NCBI RefSeq assembly: GCF_013391805.1
Contig: NZ_CP058364.1
Span: forward strand, 1,488,501 to 1,552,500
DNA from: Galbibacter sp. BG1
GTDB lineage: Bacteria > Bacteroidota > Bacteroidia > Flavobacteriales > Flavobacteriaceae
Direction: 5' to 3'
DNA: 64,000 bases
The notes under the pieces are model-generated. The model made no database searches, was not told the DNA's origin, and saw only the letters and a program-made list of their open reading frames with translations. Positions 38,056 through 46,780 of this stretch are shown here, piece after piece. Both the position numbers and the translations under genes were made by a program. Each line of letters opens with the position of its first letter. The stretch's first letter is position 1.

Positions 38056-38390
38056 TTACTTATTAGTTTTTGTCGCTGCAAAGAACATATTGCTATGTTA
38101 AGAAATTGTTTCCTGTATATTAATTAATTAAAAAATAATCACTTAAATATAACAAAAAAAGGGCTGCCTTTTGGCAGCCCGCATATTCCTATAACTAAGT
38201 CGACAAAAACTAAAAGTTAATGAAATATCATTTTACGTAAATGAAGGTCAAAAATCACTTTTTCGCTTCAATTGAATGTAAATAAATTATTAACTTAACA
38301 TTAATTTTAGTTGGGATGGCTTAGATAAATTCAGAAAAAACACCTAGTTTTTCACGGCTCTACAGTATCTTGCAGCTTTAAATATTAGGT
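38056..38390. other. Divergent porin/dgt intergenic region
   Basis: No gene of normal size. It contains the orphan terminator at 38154-38180 and, right of it, about 200 A/T-rich bases that could hold a promoter firing leftwards; a 13-codon frame on the minus strand (GTG start, about 38257-38216) lies in that section but has no independent support. Confidence 0.4.
38154..38180 (-). terminator. Orphan intrinsic terminator upstream of the porin gene
   Basis: Perfect 8-bp stem GGGCTGCC/GGCAGCCC (38161-38168 with 38173-38180) and a 4-base loop, preceded by A7 on the + strand, which reads as a T run for minus-strand transcripts. Nothing annotated to its right is on the minus strand, so it must act on the porin leader or on a small RNA. 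Confidence 0.75.
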
Positions 38391-39731
38391 ATGAACTGGG
38401 AAGAATTACTATCGCTTAAAAGATATAAAGACAAACATAAAAGACTAAGAAAAGAGCAGGACGAAACGAGGTTGGGTTTTGAAGTCGACTACGATCGGAT
38501 TATTTTTTCATCGGCTTTTAGAAGTTTGCAAGATAAAACCCAAGTGATACCTCTTTCTAAAACCGATTTTGTGCACACGCGACTTACGCATAGCATGGAA
38601 GTATCGGTTGTGGGACGTAGTTTGGGTAGAATTGTCGGCAAAGCGGTTTTGGAGAAACATCCCTATCTAAAAGATACCTATGGATACCAGTTTAACGATT
38701 TTGGTGCAATAGTAGCAGCGGCCGCCCTTGCCCATGATATTGGAAATCCGCCTTTTGGACATAGTGGGGAAAAAGCGATTGGAGAATATTTTAAAAATGG
38801 CAAAGGCAAAGAATTTAAATCGGGGTTAACCGATAAAGAATACCAAGATCTCATTGATTTTGAAGGGAACGCAAACGGATTTAAAATTCTTACCGAAAGC
38901 CGAGAAGGAATTATCGGCGGATTACGGTTAAGCTACGCTACCCTTGGCGCTTTTATGAAATACCCTAAAGAATCGCTACCCAAAAAACCGTCTAAACAAA
39001 TCGCTGATAAAAAATTTGGTTTCTTTCAATCAGAAAAAGATACTTTTATCGATGTGGCTTCAGAATTAGGATTAGTGCAAACCCGGCATGGAGAGGATAT
39101 TTCGTTTGCTAGGCACCCGTTGACCTTTTTGGTGGAGGCGGCAGACGATATTTGTTATACCATAATAGATTTTGAAGACGGGATTAACCTTGGGTTAATT
39201 CAAGAGGAATATGCTTTGGAATACCTTATTAAGCTAGTGAAAGACTCCATAAATACCGAAAAGTACCACTCTTTAACTACACGTGAAGATCGCCTAGGCT
39301 ATTTACGGGCACTTTCGATAAATACACTTATTGCAGATGCGGTAAGAGTATTTTTAGAGCACGAAGAAGCTATTTTAAATGGGGATTTCCATGTCTCTCT
39401 TTTGGATAAAAGTAAGTACAAGGCACAAATTGAAGACATTATTAATTTAAGTGTAAAAAACATCTACCAAAGTACGGAGGTCATTCAGAAGGAAATTGTA
39501 GGATATAAAATTATCAATCAGCTCCTGGACGTTTTCTGTGGCGCCGTGGTAAGGACGAATGACGGAAATTCAACCAATTACGACCAACTCATTCTGAATT
39601 TATTGCCACCACGTTACCAAGTAAATTCCAGCACCTATGCTTCTTTAATGGCAGTCACACAATTTGTGGCAGGCCTTACCGATGGAAATGCGCTGTTGAT
39701 TTTTAATAAGATTAATGGGAGTTTGGTGTAG
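38391..39731 (+). CDS. dgt: dGTP triphosphohydrolase (dGTPase)
   Basis: HD-domain enzyme of 446 residues that splits dGTP, and in many relatives other dNTPs, to the nucleoside and tripolyphosphate. Metal ligands are visible as RLTHSMEV (His67), LAHDIGNPPFGHSGE (His115, Asp116) and a later Asp in FLVEAADDICYTIIDFEDG. The N-terminal SSAFRSLQDKTQV pattern is typical of the family. It lowers the dNTP pool and so opposes ribonucleotide reductase encoded nearby. It is a single gene, divergent from the porin. Confidence 0.94.
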   Translation: MNWEELLSLKRYKDKHKRLRKEQDETRLGFEVDYDRIIFSSAFRSLQDKTQVIPLSKTDFVHTRLTHSMEVSVVGRSLGRIVGKAVLEKHPYLKDTYGYQFNDFGAIVAAAALAHDIGNPPFGHSGEKAIGEYFKNGKGKEFKSGLTDKEYQDLIDFEGNANGFKILTESREGIIGGLRLSYATLGAFMKYPKESLPKKPSKQIADKKFGFFQSEKDTFIDVASELGLVQTRHGEDISFARHPLTFLVEAADDICYTIIDFEDGINLGLIQEEYALEYLIKLVKDSINTEKYHSLTTREDRLGYLRALSINTLIADAVRVFLEHEEAILNGDFHVSLLDKSKYKAQIEDIINLSVKNIYQSTEVIQKEIVGYKIINQLLDVFCGAVVRTNDGNSTNYDQLILNLLPPRYQVNSSTYASLMAVTQFVAGLTDGNALLIFNKINGSLV

Positions 39732-39889
39732 TAAGAACAATTAATTTTTGGCTATTATATTTCTTTATCCAGTTTTTCAGCACCCGAAAGGATTTTAGCC
39801 AATTCTATTTTTTTTAGCCTGAATATCCATAACACTTTTGTTTATTTTTAAAAGCTAAAACTTAAAAACTAAAACTTAAAATTTATCGA

Positions 39890-40045
39890 GGAAAGCTTTT
39901 AAAATGAATGTGGTCTGTTTGTAACGAGATTAGTTGCGTGGGTTAGCACGAAACTCTGCAATTACGGCACCAAGCTGAAAATCCTCTCGGATTTTTAGAA
40001 ATTGGCGAGAACAAGCAATTACTTATAGCAATCACTGGCAAAAGT
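39890..40045. repeat. Structured intergenic repeat, attC-like in appearance
   Basis: The 39732-40052 stretch has no gene but holds an imperfect nested palindrome: an inner hairpin AAAATCC/GGATTTT near 39979-39996, and outer arms around GATTAGTTGCG (left) and GCAATTACTTATAGC (right). It resembles intergenic repeat units I know from other Bacteroidetes genomes and, loosely, integron recombination sites. No integron integrase is in the window, and the assignment is tentative. Confidence 0.35.
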
Positions 40046-40052
40046 GTTTTTT

Positions 40053-40760
40053 TTAACAAGCATAATACATTCTTATCAAAACTTTATGTCCGTCTTTCCA
40101 TTTTACCCATCCCACTTCATCTTTTACGGTTTTGATTTTTAGCCAATCTCCTTTCATTTCCAAAACTCCACCTGTCCAAATTTTAAATTTGTCAGCATTG
40201 GGGTTTGGAATAATTATTCCGTTTTCTTTTGGTTCTTCTCTTAAAGCGTTTCTAGAACGGTCAAAATCAAATCTGAAAACAGTCCAGCCCTTAACGAAAT
40301 CCTCAATAGATTCTTTTTTGAAATCACGATTTTCTAATTCTATATAGCCTAGCTCATTATCATTAAGTTTAATTACATAATGGTCAGAAGTCATATCGAT
40401 ACATTCAAAAGATAACCGAAAGTATTCAGGGTTCAAAACGAGAAGCCAAGGATTTAGAGGATTTAAAGTGTCATTTCGTGAATAATCTTTACCATAAAAA
40501 GTTGTAACTATATCATTTTTTGTAAACTCAATTCTTGCAATCTCCTTATTTTCAGAATCTGTTATAACTATGGGATTTTCATAATAATTAAGAGTATCTG
40601 AAATAGTCACAAAAAAATTTCCCGTGATGTCTTTCTCTGTTTGGAAAGGATAAGATTCGTCAGCATTCAAATAGTCTAGTTGAGTCCAGTTTTTGCGGTC
40701 TTGAGAAAGTAATGAATTGACGGTCAAAATCAGAAGTACTAAAAGTTTAAATCTAAGCAT
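40053..40760 (-). CDS. Hypothetical exported protein
   Basis: Unrecognised protein of 235 residues. The ATG at 40760 gives a signal peptide (MLRFKLLVLLILTVNSLLSQ); 11 residues upstream are possible but poor. The C-terminal part (about residues 175-230) has a beta-rich pattern, FKIWTGGVLEMKGDWLKI and VGWVKWKDGHKVLIRMY, that resembles bacterial SH3-like domains. It sits next to the attC-like repeat, so it may be a mobile accessory gene; this is speculation. Confidence 0.65.
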   Translation of the reverse strand: MLRFKLLVLLILTVNSLLSQDRKNWTQLDYLNADESYPFQTEKDITGNFFVTISDTLNYYENPIVITDSENKEIARIEFTKNDIVTTFYGKDYSRNDTLNPLNPWLLVLNPEYFRLSFECIDMTSDHYVIKLNDNELGYIELENRDFKKESIEDFVKGWTVFRFDFDRSRNALREEPKENGIIIPNPNADKFKIWTGGVLEMKGDWLKIKTVKDEVGWVKWKDGHKVLIRMYYAC

Positions 40761-40844
40761 AATTTTTATCTTAAATATGTTATAACCCATCATAAACTAC
40801 ACTCCACTAACAGACCTTGCCTTATTTGGTGATAGCAGATGCTG

Positions 40845-41870
40845 CTAAAAATTATAAATTACGCCTACCCCTAAAGATTGCTTAAACTGTACCCGCGGAC
40901 TAAAAGCAACTGTTTCCCCAGTTGGGGTTTCGCGCTCTTCAAACTTTACATCATTGTCATAAATAAGCTGGGTGCCAATGTTGGCAACTACATATTCGTT
41001 TACCTTTAGCTCTACGTCTAAGATCCAGTTAATATCGATGTTTCCAAAACTATTTATGTAATCGGTATAGAGGGTTAATTCATTAGACATGAATATGTTT
41101 TCGTAAATTTTCGTTTGGTAAGAGTTGGTTAAAAGAATACCAATTTCTGTACGAACGTTCTCGCCATCCTTTATTTTTACGCCATTAGCATCGTATTTGG
41201 CTCCTTCTACACCAAAGGAACCTTGATCTGCCAAATCTTGATCCAACACAAAAGTTGATTTTTGTGTTATGGGCGAGAAATATAATTTAAAATCTTTGTC
41301 TTCTGGCGAGTATTCACTACCAAAACCAAATAAGAAGTAACCCGGTGCCATAAAAGCGGAAATGGGGTTGTCCCTGTCTGGATATTTATAACCCCTGGCA
41401 AACTGCGTATTAAAATTAGCTTTTGCAGAAAAATACCAATTGGATAAATCTTCCATCCTAAAACCCAGAGTAGAGTTCACGGCAAAGGCGTCTTCTGTTT
41501 TTCTTAGTTTTTGTCCCTCTTGTGAGTTTATACCAAAGCGCATGATCATTTCGTTGTTCCACTGCAATTTTTCATGCTTATAATTTCTTTCGAAACGCGC
41601 GTTCCCCAGTGCCGTAATCGAGTTGTTACCCCCGGCATTCCAGTTCACAAAAGCGATTTCGCTTATGTTGGCCCCTACTTTATTAATCCTGTTCCACCTG
41701 GGCGGGAGTGGTTTGTACTCTTTTATTATTTTAGTAAGGTTAACGGTATCTTTCCCTTGAATTATAAAGACTTCTTTGGTCCTGGGATTGGTATATACTT
41801 GTTGGTCGTCATCCTGAGCTTGGGTCAGGTTAAAGAACAATACAAAAAAGAGAATAGCAGCAACTCTCAT
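40845..41870 (-). CDS. DUF3078 family protein
   Basis: Exported protein of 341 residues, signal peptide 1-18 (ending NLTQAQ). The rest is a beta-strand-rich, probably outer-membrane barrel-like protein with the DUF3078 pattern (VGANISEIAFVNWNAGGNNS, about residue 65, and GYFLFGFGSEYSPE, about residue 185) and an aromatic end (VGVIYNF). Family members are frequent in Flavobacteriia and have no known role. It lies 53 bases downstream of dxs on the same strand. Confidence 0.87.
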   Translation of the reverse strand: MRVAAILFFVLFFNLTQAQDDDQQVYTNPRTKEVFIIQGKDTVNLTKIIKEYKPLPPRWNRINKVGANISEIAFVNWNAGGNNSITALGNARFERNYKHEKLQWNNEMIMRFGINSQEGQKLRKTEDAFAVNSTLGFRMEDLSNWYFSAKANFNTQFARGYKYPDRDNPISAFMAPGYFLFGFGSEYSPEDKDFKLYFSPITQKSTFVLDQDLADQGSFGVEGAKYDANGVKIKDGENVRTEIGILLTNSYQTKIYENIFMSNELTLYTDYINSFGNIDINWILDVELKVNEYVVANIGTQLIYDNDVKFEERETPTGETVAFSPRVQFKQSLGVGVIYNF

Positions 41871-41922
41871 TATAAAGCTTACATATTAATTAGGTTGTAC
41901 AAAAATGCTAAAAAAAGCGATG

Positions 41923-43695
41923 TTATAAAAATTTATTAAGAGCAACGGCAATACTTTTGGGATCAATACCTGCCTGTTGCTGTAATTCTTCAACGGTGCC
42001 CTGTTCTATAAATTGTTTGGGGATTCCCAGATTCTCTATATTTAAGAAATAATTATGTTTTGATGCGAATTCGCAAATAGCACTGCCCATTCCGCCGGAA
42101 ACCACATTGTCTTCCACTGTAACAACTGTTTTGTGGGTGGTAAACACCTTGTGTAGCATGTTTTCGTCCAAGGGCGCTAAAAATCTAAGGTCGTAATGGG
42201 AGATCTTTTCAGTATTTTTAAGGTTCTCCATGGCTTTGGTGACATTTTCGGCCATATTTCCTATGCTAATTACGGCTATGTCCGTACCTTTTTTTAATTG
42301 AATCCCGCTACCAATGGTTAGCTTTTCAAAGGGTTGTTTCCAATCTATCATTACCCCTCTGCCTCGTGGATACCGAATTGCAATAGGGAGGTTAAGCCCT
42401 AGCTGTGCCGTGTACATGATATTCCTAAGCTCTATTTCATTCCGCGGAGCGAAAATGATAAGGTTGGGAATGCAACGTAGGTAGGACAGATCGAAAACCC
42501 CATGATGGGTAGCTCCATCTTGACCTACAAGTCCGGCACGATCCAAACAAAATATTACCGGAAGCTTTTGCAATGCCACATCGTGGATCACTTGGTCGTA
42601 AGCGCGTTGGAGAAAAGTGGAATAGATGTTGCAAAAGGGGATAAGCCCTTGTGTGGCCATTCCCGCTGCCAACGTTACGGCATGTTGCTCGGCAATCCCC
42701 ACATCGAAAGCGCGGTGTGGGTATTTCTTCATCATATATTTTAGCGAGCTTCCCGTGGGCATGGCAGGGGTAATGCCAACGATTTTTTCATTGGTATCGG
42801 CGAGTTCGATAATGGTGGCCCCAAAAACATCTTGATATTTCGGGGGTTCTTCCTTGTTGGGCTGTACCACAAGTTCTCCCGTACGCTTATCGAATTTCCC
42901 TGGGGCGTGGTATTTTACTTGGTCTTCCTCTGCTTTTTTTAAGCCTTTCCCTTTGGTTGTGATTACATGTAGGAATTTTGGACCTTTCTTTTTCTTTAGT
43001 CGTTCCAGTTCTTTTAGCAATCGGGGGAGGTTATGGCCGTCTATCGGGCCACTATAATCGAAGTTAAGCGCCCTTATAATGTTATTTTTGGCGAGTTGCC
43101 TGTCTTTTTTTACATTGGTAAGGTATTCTTTTAATGCGCCCACGCTGGGGTCTATCCCAATAGCATTGTCGTTTAGGATTATTAAAAGATTGGCCTCGCT
43201 AACCCCGGCATGGTTTAGGGCTTCAAAAGACATTCCGCTGGCGATGGAGGCATCTCCTATAACCGCAATGTGATGTTTATCGGTATCTCCTTTTAGATTG
43301 GAGGCGATTGCCATTCCCAAAGCTGCCGAAATGGAAGTGGAGCTATGCCCAACACCAAAGGCATCGTACTCGCTTTCTTCCCGTTTAGGGAAGCCGCTTA
43401 AGCCATTAAGTTGGCGATTGGTATGGAAATTATTCTTTCTACCGGTTAATATTTTATGTCCGTAGGCTTGGTGCCCAACATCCCAAACCAAAAGATCGCT
43501 GGGGGTGTTAAATATATAGTGTAACGCAATGGTGAGCTCTACCACCCCCAAGCTGGCTCCCAAATGCCCTTCTTTGGTAGCCACAATGTCGATGATAAAT
43601 TCCCGCAGTTCCTTGGCAAGTTCTGGCAGGTGTTTTCGGTCTATTTTTCTTAGATCTTCCGGAAAAATAATGGTATCTAACAGCTTTTGGCTCAT
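41923..43695 (-). CDS. dxs: 1-deoxy-D-xylulose-5-phosphate synthase
   Basis: Thiamine-diphosphate enzyme that joins pyruvate and glyceraldehyde 3-phosphate in the first step of the MEP isoprenoid route. The start at 43695 (MSQKLLDTI) is preferred over one 15 bases upstream because a -7 element lies directly before it. The thiamine diphosphate motif is GDASIASGMSFEALNHAG through NDNAIGID. The transketolase central part (FDVGIAEQHAVTLAAGMA) and C-terminal domain follow. At about 590 residues it is slightly shorter than E. coli Dxs. Confidence 0.96.
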   Translation of the reverse strand: MSQKLLDTIIFPEDLRKIDRKHLPELAKELREFIIDIVATKEGHLGASLGVVELTIALHYIFNTPSDLLVWDVGHQAYGHKILTGRKNNFHTNRQLNGLSGFPKREESEYDAFGVGHSSTSISAALGMAIASNLKGDTDKHHIAVIGDASIASGMSFEALNHAGVSEANLLIILNDNAIGIDPSVGALKEYLTNVKKDRQLAKNNIIRALNFDYSGPIDGHNLPRLLKELERLKKKKGPKFLHVITTKGKGLKKAEEDQVKYHAPGKFDKRTGELVVQPNKEEPPKYQDVFGATIIELADTNEKIVGITPAMPTGSSLKYMMKKYPHRAFDVGIAEQHAVTLAAGMATQGLIPFCNIYSTFLQRAYDQVIHDVALQKLPVIFCLDRAGLVGQDGATHHGVFDLSYLRCIPNLIIFAPRNEIELRNIMYTAQLGLNLPIAIRYPRGRGVMIDWKQPFEKLTIGSGIQLKKGTDIAVISIGNMAENVTKAMENLKNTEKISHYDLRFLAPLDENMLHKVFTTHKTVVTVEDNVVSGGMGSAICEFASKHNYFLNIENLGIPKQFIEQGTVEELQQQAGIDPKSIAVALNKFL

Positions 43696-43699
43696 AAAG

Positions 43700-43707
43700 C
43701 AAAAATA
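43700..43707 (-). promoter_or_regulatory. -7 element (TATTTTTG) of dxs
   Basis: Exact TAnnTTTG match on the minus strand, 4 bases before the chosen dxs start. It supports the downstream ATG and predicts a very short leader. Confidence 0.5.
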
Positions 43708-43737
43708 CAAAGTATGTGCGGTTCTTGTGAGGTATTT

Positions 43738-45450
43738 TTAAATTCTTCTTGAAACATCATCGCCCCACTGCTGCACTCTTTCCCCAAAGCATGCCGAAAT
43801 AGAATCGACTCCCAGTACACTGCCCTTGGCAAGTCTGCCAAGAACCGAAAGAGTAGGGATTTGGTTTTCCTCTGAGGTTAGTACACTGGCGTTTTCATTG
43901 GTTTCAATGCCCAGTTTACTGTGTACCGGGGCAATGAGATCGTTGGTGAGTAGGTTTTTTATAAGCGGTGTGTCTACCTTTAGTAGTTGGGGTGCATCCA
44001 GCACACAATTTACAAGCACTGGGGTGGTAATGGTTTCCTTGCCCATGGAGAATTGCCAACCTTGAGGGACTTGCGCTATATCTGGATTATTCACAAAATC
44101 TAAGGATAGAACGTCTGCTTTTATAAGGGCGAGCATCTGTTGCATGCTTTCCACGGGCGGACCAAAAGAATAACGCTTCATACGGTCGTAAAGCGCAATG
44201 GCCTTTACGAGAATGTCCTCTTCTATTTCAGCATAAGAAAAGGCATCAAAAATAATATCGTGGCAATGCCTCCATACCTGTCCCACGCAATAATCCAAGG
44301 AAATAGGGGCCTTGCCTGTGGCCATTTTAAGGTAGGCTTCGATGGTTTTTTGGGTAGCCCCTTCGTAATTAAAAAGTAAGTCATGCTTGTAATCTTCATC
44401 CGTGAGCCAGTTTATAATAACCGACTTTATATCGTTTTTCGTTAAGGTTGAATCTTTCGGAAGAAAGTGTTCCCTGTAAATTTCTTCGGAAAGGTTGGCT
44501 GCTGCTTCCTTAAAAAAATCGATATTATCGACCTTTTGCTCGCCGCTGGTCACTTTTGTCAAAGCATCAGAAAATTGTTGGTATTGAGCTTTTGAAGGAA
44601 CAAAACGGCTGTCAATTTTTTCATTAATGGGTTTCGGAATCATGGGTTTTCCATCCAATGAAAATGGAATGATTTTCTTCGGAACCCTTTCCGTAGGATG
44701 ATAAGAACACTGCAGGGTTTCTTTGTCTTCAATTTTAAAATGGGCTCCGCGCCCAATGGTGAGGGCTCTCATAATATCTATCATCGCCAAACCAAAACCT
44801 CGCAAGGCAACCTTGGTTTGTGGTGCTATTTTTGGAGAAGCGGTTAAATGGCGTACAGGGTATGGTTTATCTACAATTATAAGATCTTTATTGGATTCTG
44901 CATGCTGAATCCATTTTTTTAATTGGCCGGAATGTTCCGTGCGTTGATGCCCTACCGTAAGTAGCACTTCATCGGCATAAAACGCGTTTTCGTTTTGGTC
45001 TTTTAAAGAAAAGCCTGCTTCGGTCTTTTCAATATTCGTGATTTTAGAATTGATGAGTTTTGCAACACCATGTTGCAATAAAGGTGCGCTAAGTGTTTCG
45101 TAACGCTGTTTAAAATACAATCCGATTTTATTTCGTGGCGGGAAATAATCGGGTTCTAATGGGTTGGTATTTACAGTTGTCCAGTTTTTATAGGAAGGAA
45201 ATGCTGGCAGTTGGATGTTTTTATAGGTAATCCCTGGTCTGCCATCCAAGCTTTTTAGATCCCTTTCAGAAATATTGAGCCAATTGGTACTGGGTTGATT
45301 GATGTTCCATATTCTTCCTGCTCCAGGGTCGGCAGCAGTTTCAAAAAGGATAATTTCCGCTTGTTTCTGTTGTTCGCTTAGGGCTTGTAACAAACTTTCC
45401 AGCGCAGATAAACCCCTGGGGCCAATCCCAATAATGGCAATTTTCTTCAT
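43738..45450 (-). CDS. FAD/NAD(P)-binding protein (FAD-NAD(P)-binding domain type)
   Basis: Protein of 570 residues with an N-terminal dinucleotide fold (IAIIGIGPRGLSALESLL, residues 4-21) and a second nucleotide-binding stretch near residue 200 (TKVALRGFGLAMIDIMRALTI). The layout matches the large NAD_binding_9-type proteins, some of which are found near N-oxygenases or FAD-dependent hydroxylases. Many relatives have unknown substrates. Its stop lies 43 bases from dxs on the same strand; a shared transcript is possible. Confidence 0.8.
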   Translation of the reverse strand: MKKIAIIGIGPRGLSALESLLQALSEQQKQAEIILFETAADPGAGRIWNINQPSTNWLNISERDLKSLDGRPGITYKNIQLPAFPSYKNWTTVNTNPLEPDYFPPRNKIGLYFKQRYETLSAPLLQHGVAKLINSKITNIEKTEAGFSLKDQNENAFYADEVLLTVGHQRTEHSGQLKKWIQHAESNKDLIIVDKPYPVRHLTASPKIAPQTKVALRGFGLAMIDIMRALTIGRGAHFKIEDKETLQCSYHPTERVPKKIIPFSLDGKPMIPKPINEKIDSRFVPSKAQYQQFSDALTKVTSGEQKVDNIDFFKEAAANLSEEIYREHFLPKDSTLTKNDIKSVIINWLTDEDYKHDLLFNYEGATQKTIEAYLKMATGKAPISLDYCVGQVWRHCHDIIFDAFSYAEIEEDILVKAIALYDRMKRYSFGPPVESMQQMLALIKADVLSLDFVNNPDIAQVPQGWQFSMGKETITTPVLVNCVLDAPQLLKVDTPLIKNLLTNDLIAPVHSKLGIETNENASVLTSEENQIPTLSVLGRLAKGSVLGVDSISACFGERVQQWGDDVSRRI

Positions 45451-45541
45451 GTAATGTGAAAGTAATTTTCTAACGCTAAAATACGTATTTTTAAAATGAA
45501 ATCATTCCATTAGGTTTGGTGCAACTCTGTAGGCTGAATTG

Positions 45542-45549
45542 TATATTTG
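45542..45549 (+). promoter_or_regulatory. -7 element (TATATTTG) of tadA
   Basis: Exact TAnnTTTG match 4 bases before the ATG at 45554. A TTTG at 45515-45518 could be its -33 partner, though the spacing is a little long. Confidence 0.6.
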
Positions 45550-45553
45550 TGTT

Positions 45554-46003
45554 ATGATAGAACCCTTTGACGATACGTACTTTATGAAAAAAGCGCTGCA
45601 AGAGGCAGAAGCTGCTTTCGATAAAGATGAAATCCCGGTTGGTGCGATTGTAGTGGTAGACAATAGAATTATCGCAAGAACGCACAACCTTACAGAAACC
45701 TTAACCGACGTAACCGCGCATGCCGAAATGCAGGCCATTACAGCCGCCGCCAATTTTTTAGGTGGAAAATACCTTAGCGGTTGTACGTTGTATGTAACTC
45801 TAGAGCCTTGCCAAATGTGTGCGGGGGCTTTGTATTGGAGTCAGATTAGTAAAATAGTGTATGGCGCTACCGACGAACAAAGGGGTTTTAACAGTATGGG
45901 AACCAAACTACACCCAAAAACAAAGGTGGTCTCCGGGGTAATGGAGGCCGAAGCCGTCAGTTTATTAAAACGTTTTTTTATTGAAAAGAGAAATTTAAAT
46001 TAG
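45554..46003 (+). CDS. tadA: tRNA-specific adenosine deaminase
   Basis: Zinc deaminase of 149 residues that converts A34 to inosine in tRNA-Arg. The zinc site is TAHAEMQAI (His56, Glu58) and LEPCQMCAGAL (Cys86, Cys89), and the characteristic GAIVV, HN and ending RKRNLN-type helix are present. The ATG at 45554 is chosen because the promoter element lies just upstream; a TTG 15 bases earlier falls inside that element. It is a single gene, divergent from the FAD protein gene. Confidence 0.93.
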   Translation: MIEPFDDTYFMKKALQEAEAAFDKDEIPVGAIVVVDNRIIARTHNLTETLTDVTAHAEMQAITAAANFLGGKYLSGCTLYVTLEPCQMCAGALYWSQISKIVYGATDEQRGFNSMGTKLHPKTKVVSGVMEAEAVSLLKRFFIEKRNLN

Positions 46004-46056
46004 AGGGATTTTTGCTGAAATCCTAGTAATTTTCAGTGACCTTTAATAGCTCATTT

Positions 46057-46230
46057 TTATTTTGTTTTACTTTTTCTATACTGAATAACAAAATTGATAA
46101 AGCTTACTCCCAAACCAATGATCAAAAAAGTATAGCCAAGTGCTTTCCTTTCTAAGGAGGAAGCGATAAGCAAACCCACTAAACAAAAAATAACCGAAAT
46201 TAAAAAAAGGGTAATGGAGGTAAATTTCAT
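46057..46230 (-). CDS. Micro membrane protein, tandem copy 2
   Basis: 57-residue protein with two hydrophobic segments joined by SSLERKALGY and a basic tail (QYRKSKTK). The ATG at 46230 is preferred; upstream codons in the same frame overlap the neighbour and lack coding character. It resembles the 52-residue protein just upstream along its whole length (ITLFLISV and TLFLIGLL; LGYTFLIIGLG and VGYILLAIGFI), so the two are probably tandem duplicates. Function unknown. Confidence 0.6.
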   Translation of the reverse strand: MKFTSITLFLISVIFCLVGLLIASSLERKALGYTFLIIGLGVSFINFVIQYRKSKTK

Positions 46231-46240
46231 AAAAAGGGAA

Positions 46241-46399
46241 TCAATCTTTGGTTTTGTATTTGTAGGTAAGGTAAATGAGCCCAATAATAAAACCGATGGC
46301 AAGTAAAATATAGCCAACTATTTTTAAGGCAAATACAAAAAGCACCACAAGCCCTGCCAGGGTGCAAAGGAGTCCGATAAGGAATAAAGTAGATTTCAT
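46241..46399 (-). CDS. Micro membrane protein, tandem copy 1
   Basis: 52-residue protein, start ATG at 46399 and stop TGA at 46241. Two hydrophobic segments (TLFLIGLLCTLAGLVVLF and GYILLAIGFIIGLIYL) are joined by a short loop and followed by a basic end (TYKYKTKD). It lies 10 bases upstream of a similar 57-residue gene on the same strand. Coding support is the clean reading frame, the two-TM pattern and the similarity to its neighbour. Function unknown. Confidence 0.6.
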   Translation of the reverse strand: MKSTLFLIGLLCTLAGLVVLFVFALKIVGYILLAIGFIIGLIYLTYKYKTKD

Positions 46400-46446
46400 C
46401 TAAAGCGTTTTACGTATTAGAAATGTAAGAATAAGATTGTACTTAA

Positions 46447-46477
46447 ACAAAAAAAGTCGCCCAATTTGGACGACTTT
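46447..46477 (-). terminator. Intrinsic terminator of the cold-shock gene
   Basis: Stem AAAGTCG/CGACTTT (46453-46459 with 46471-46477) with an inner CC/GG extension, and an A run at the left that reads as T on the minus strand. Confidence 0.8.
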
Positions 46478-46501
46478 GTACTTTACAAAAATAAAATATC
46501 T

Positions 46502-46696
46502 TTAGCCGATTACTTGCACGTGTGCAGCAACCATACCTTTTCTTCCTTCTTCTTCTTCGTATTCTACTTTGTCACCTTCGTTTAGTTCAACACCTTTAAG
46601 TTCAGTTACGTGAACAAAAATGTCTTTACCTGTTTCGTCGTTGGTTATGAATCCGTAACCTTTTGATTCATTGAAAAATTTTACTGTACCAGTCAT
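46502..46696 (-). CDS. CspA-family cold-shock protein
   Basis: 64-residue nucleic-acid chaperone with one cold-shock domain. RNP1 is KGYGFITND and RNP2 is DIFVHVTEL; the family's MTGTVKFFNESKGYGF start is present. Such proteins melt RNA secondary structure. It has a strong terminator downstream and stands alone. Confidence 0.95.
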   Translation of the reverse strand: MTGTVKFFNESKGYGFITNDETGKDIFVHVTELKGVELNEGDKVEYEEEEGRKGMVAAHVQVIG

Positions 46697-46780
46697 TATA
46701 AATTGTAATAAAAATTAAAGTACCAAATGTAGGAATTAAATTGAAAGTGCAAATAAAATTTAGGTAAAATCTTTTAAAAA

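Noticed and set aside
38216-38257. 13-codon minus-strand frame upstream of the orphan terminator, as a possible leader peptide
   Set aside because: Too short to judge and without codon runs that would suggest attenuation by a specific amino acid.
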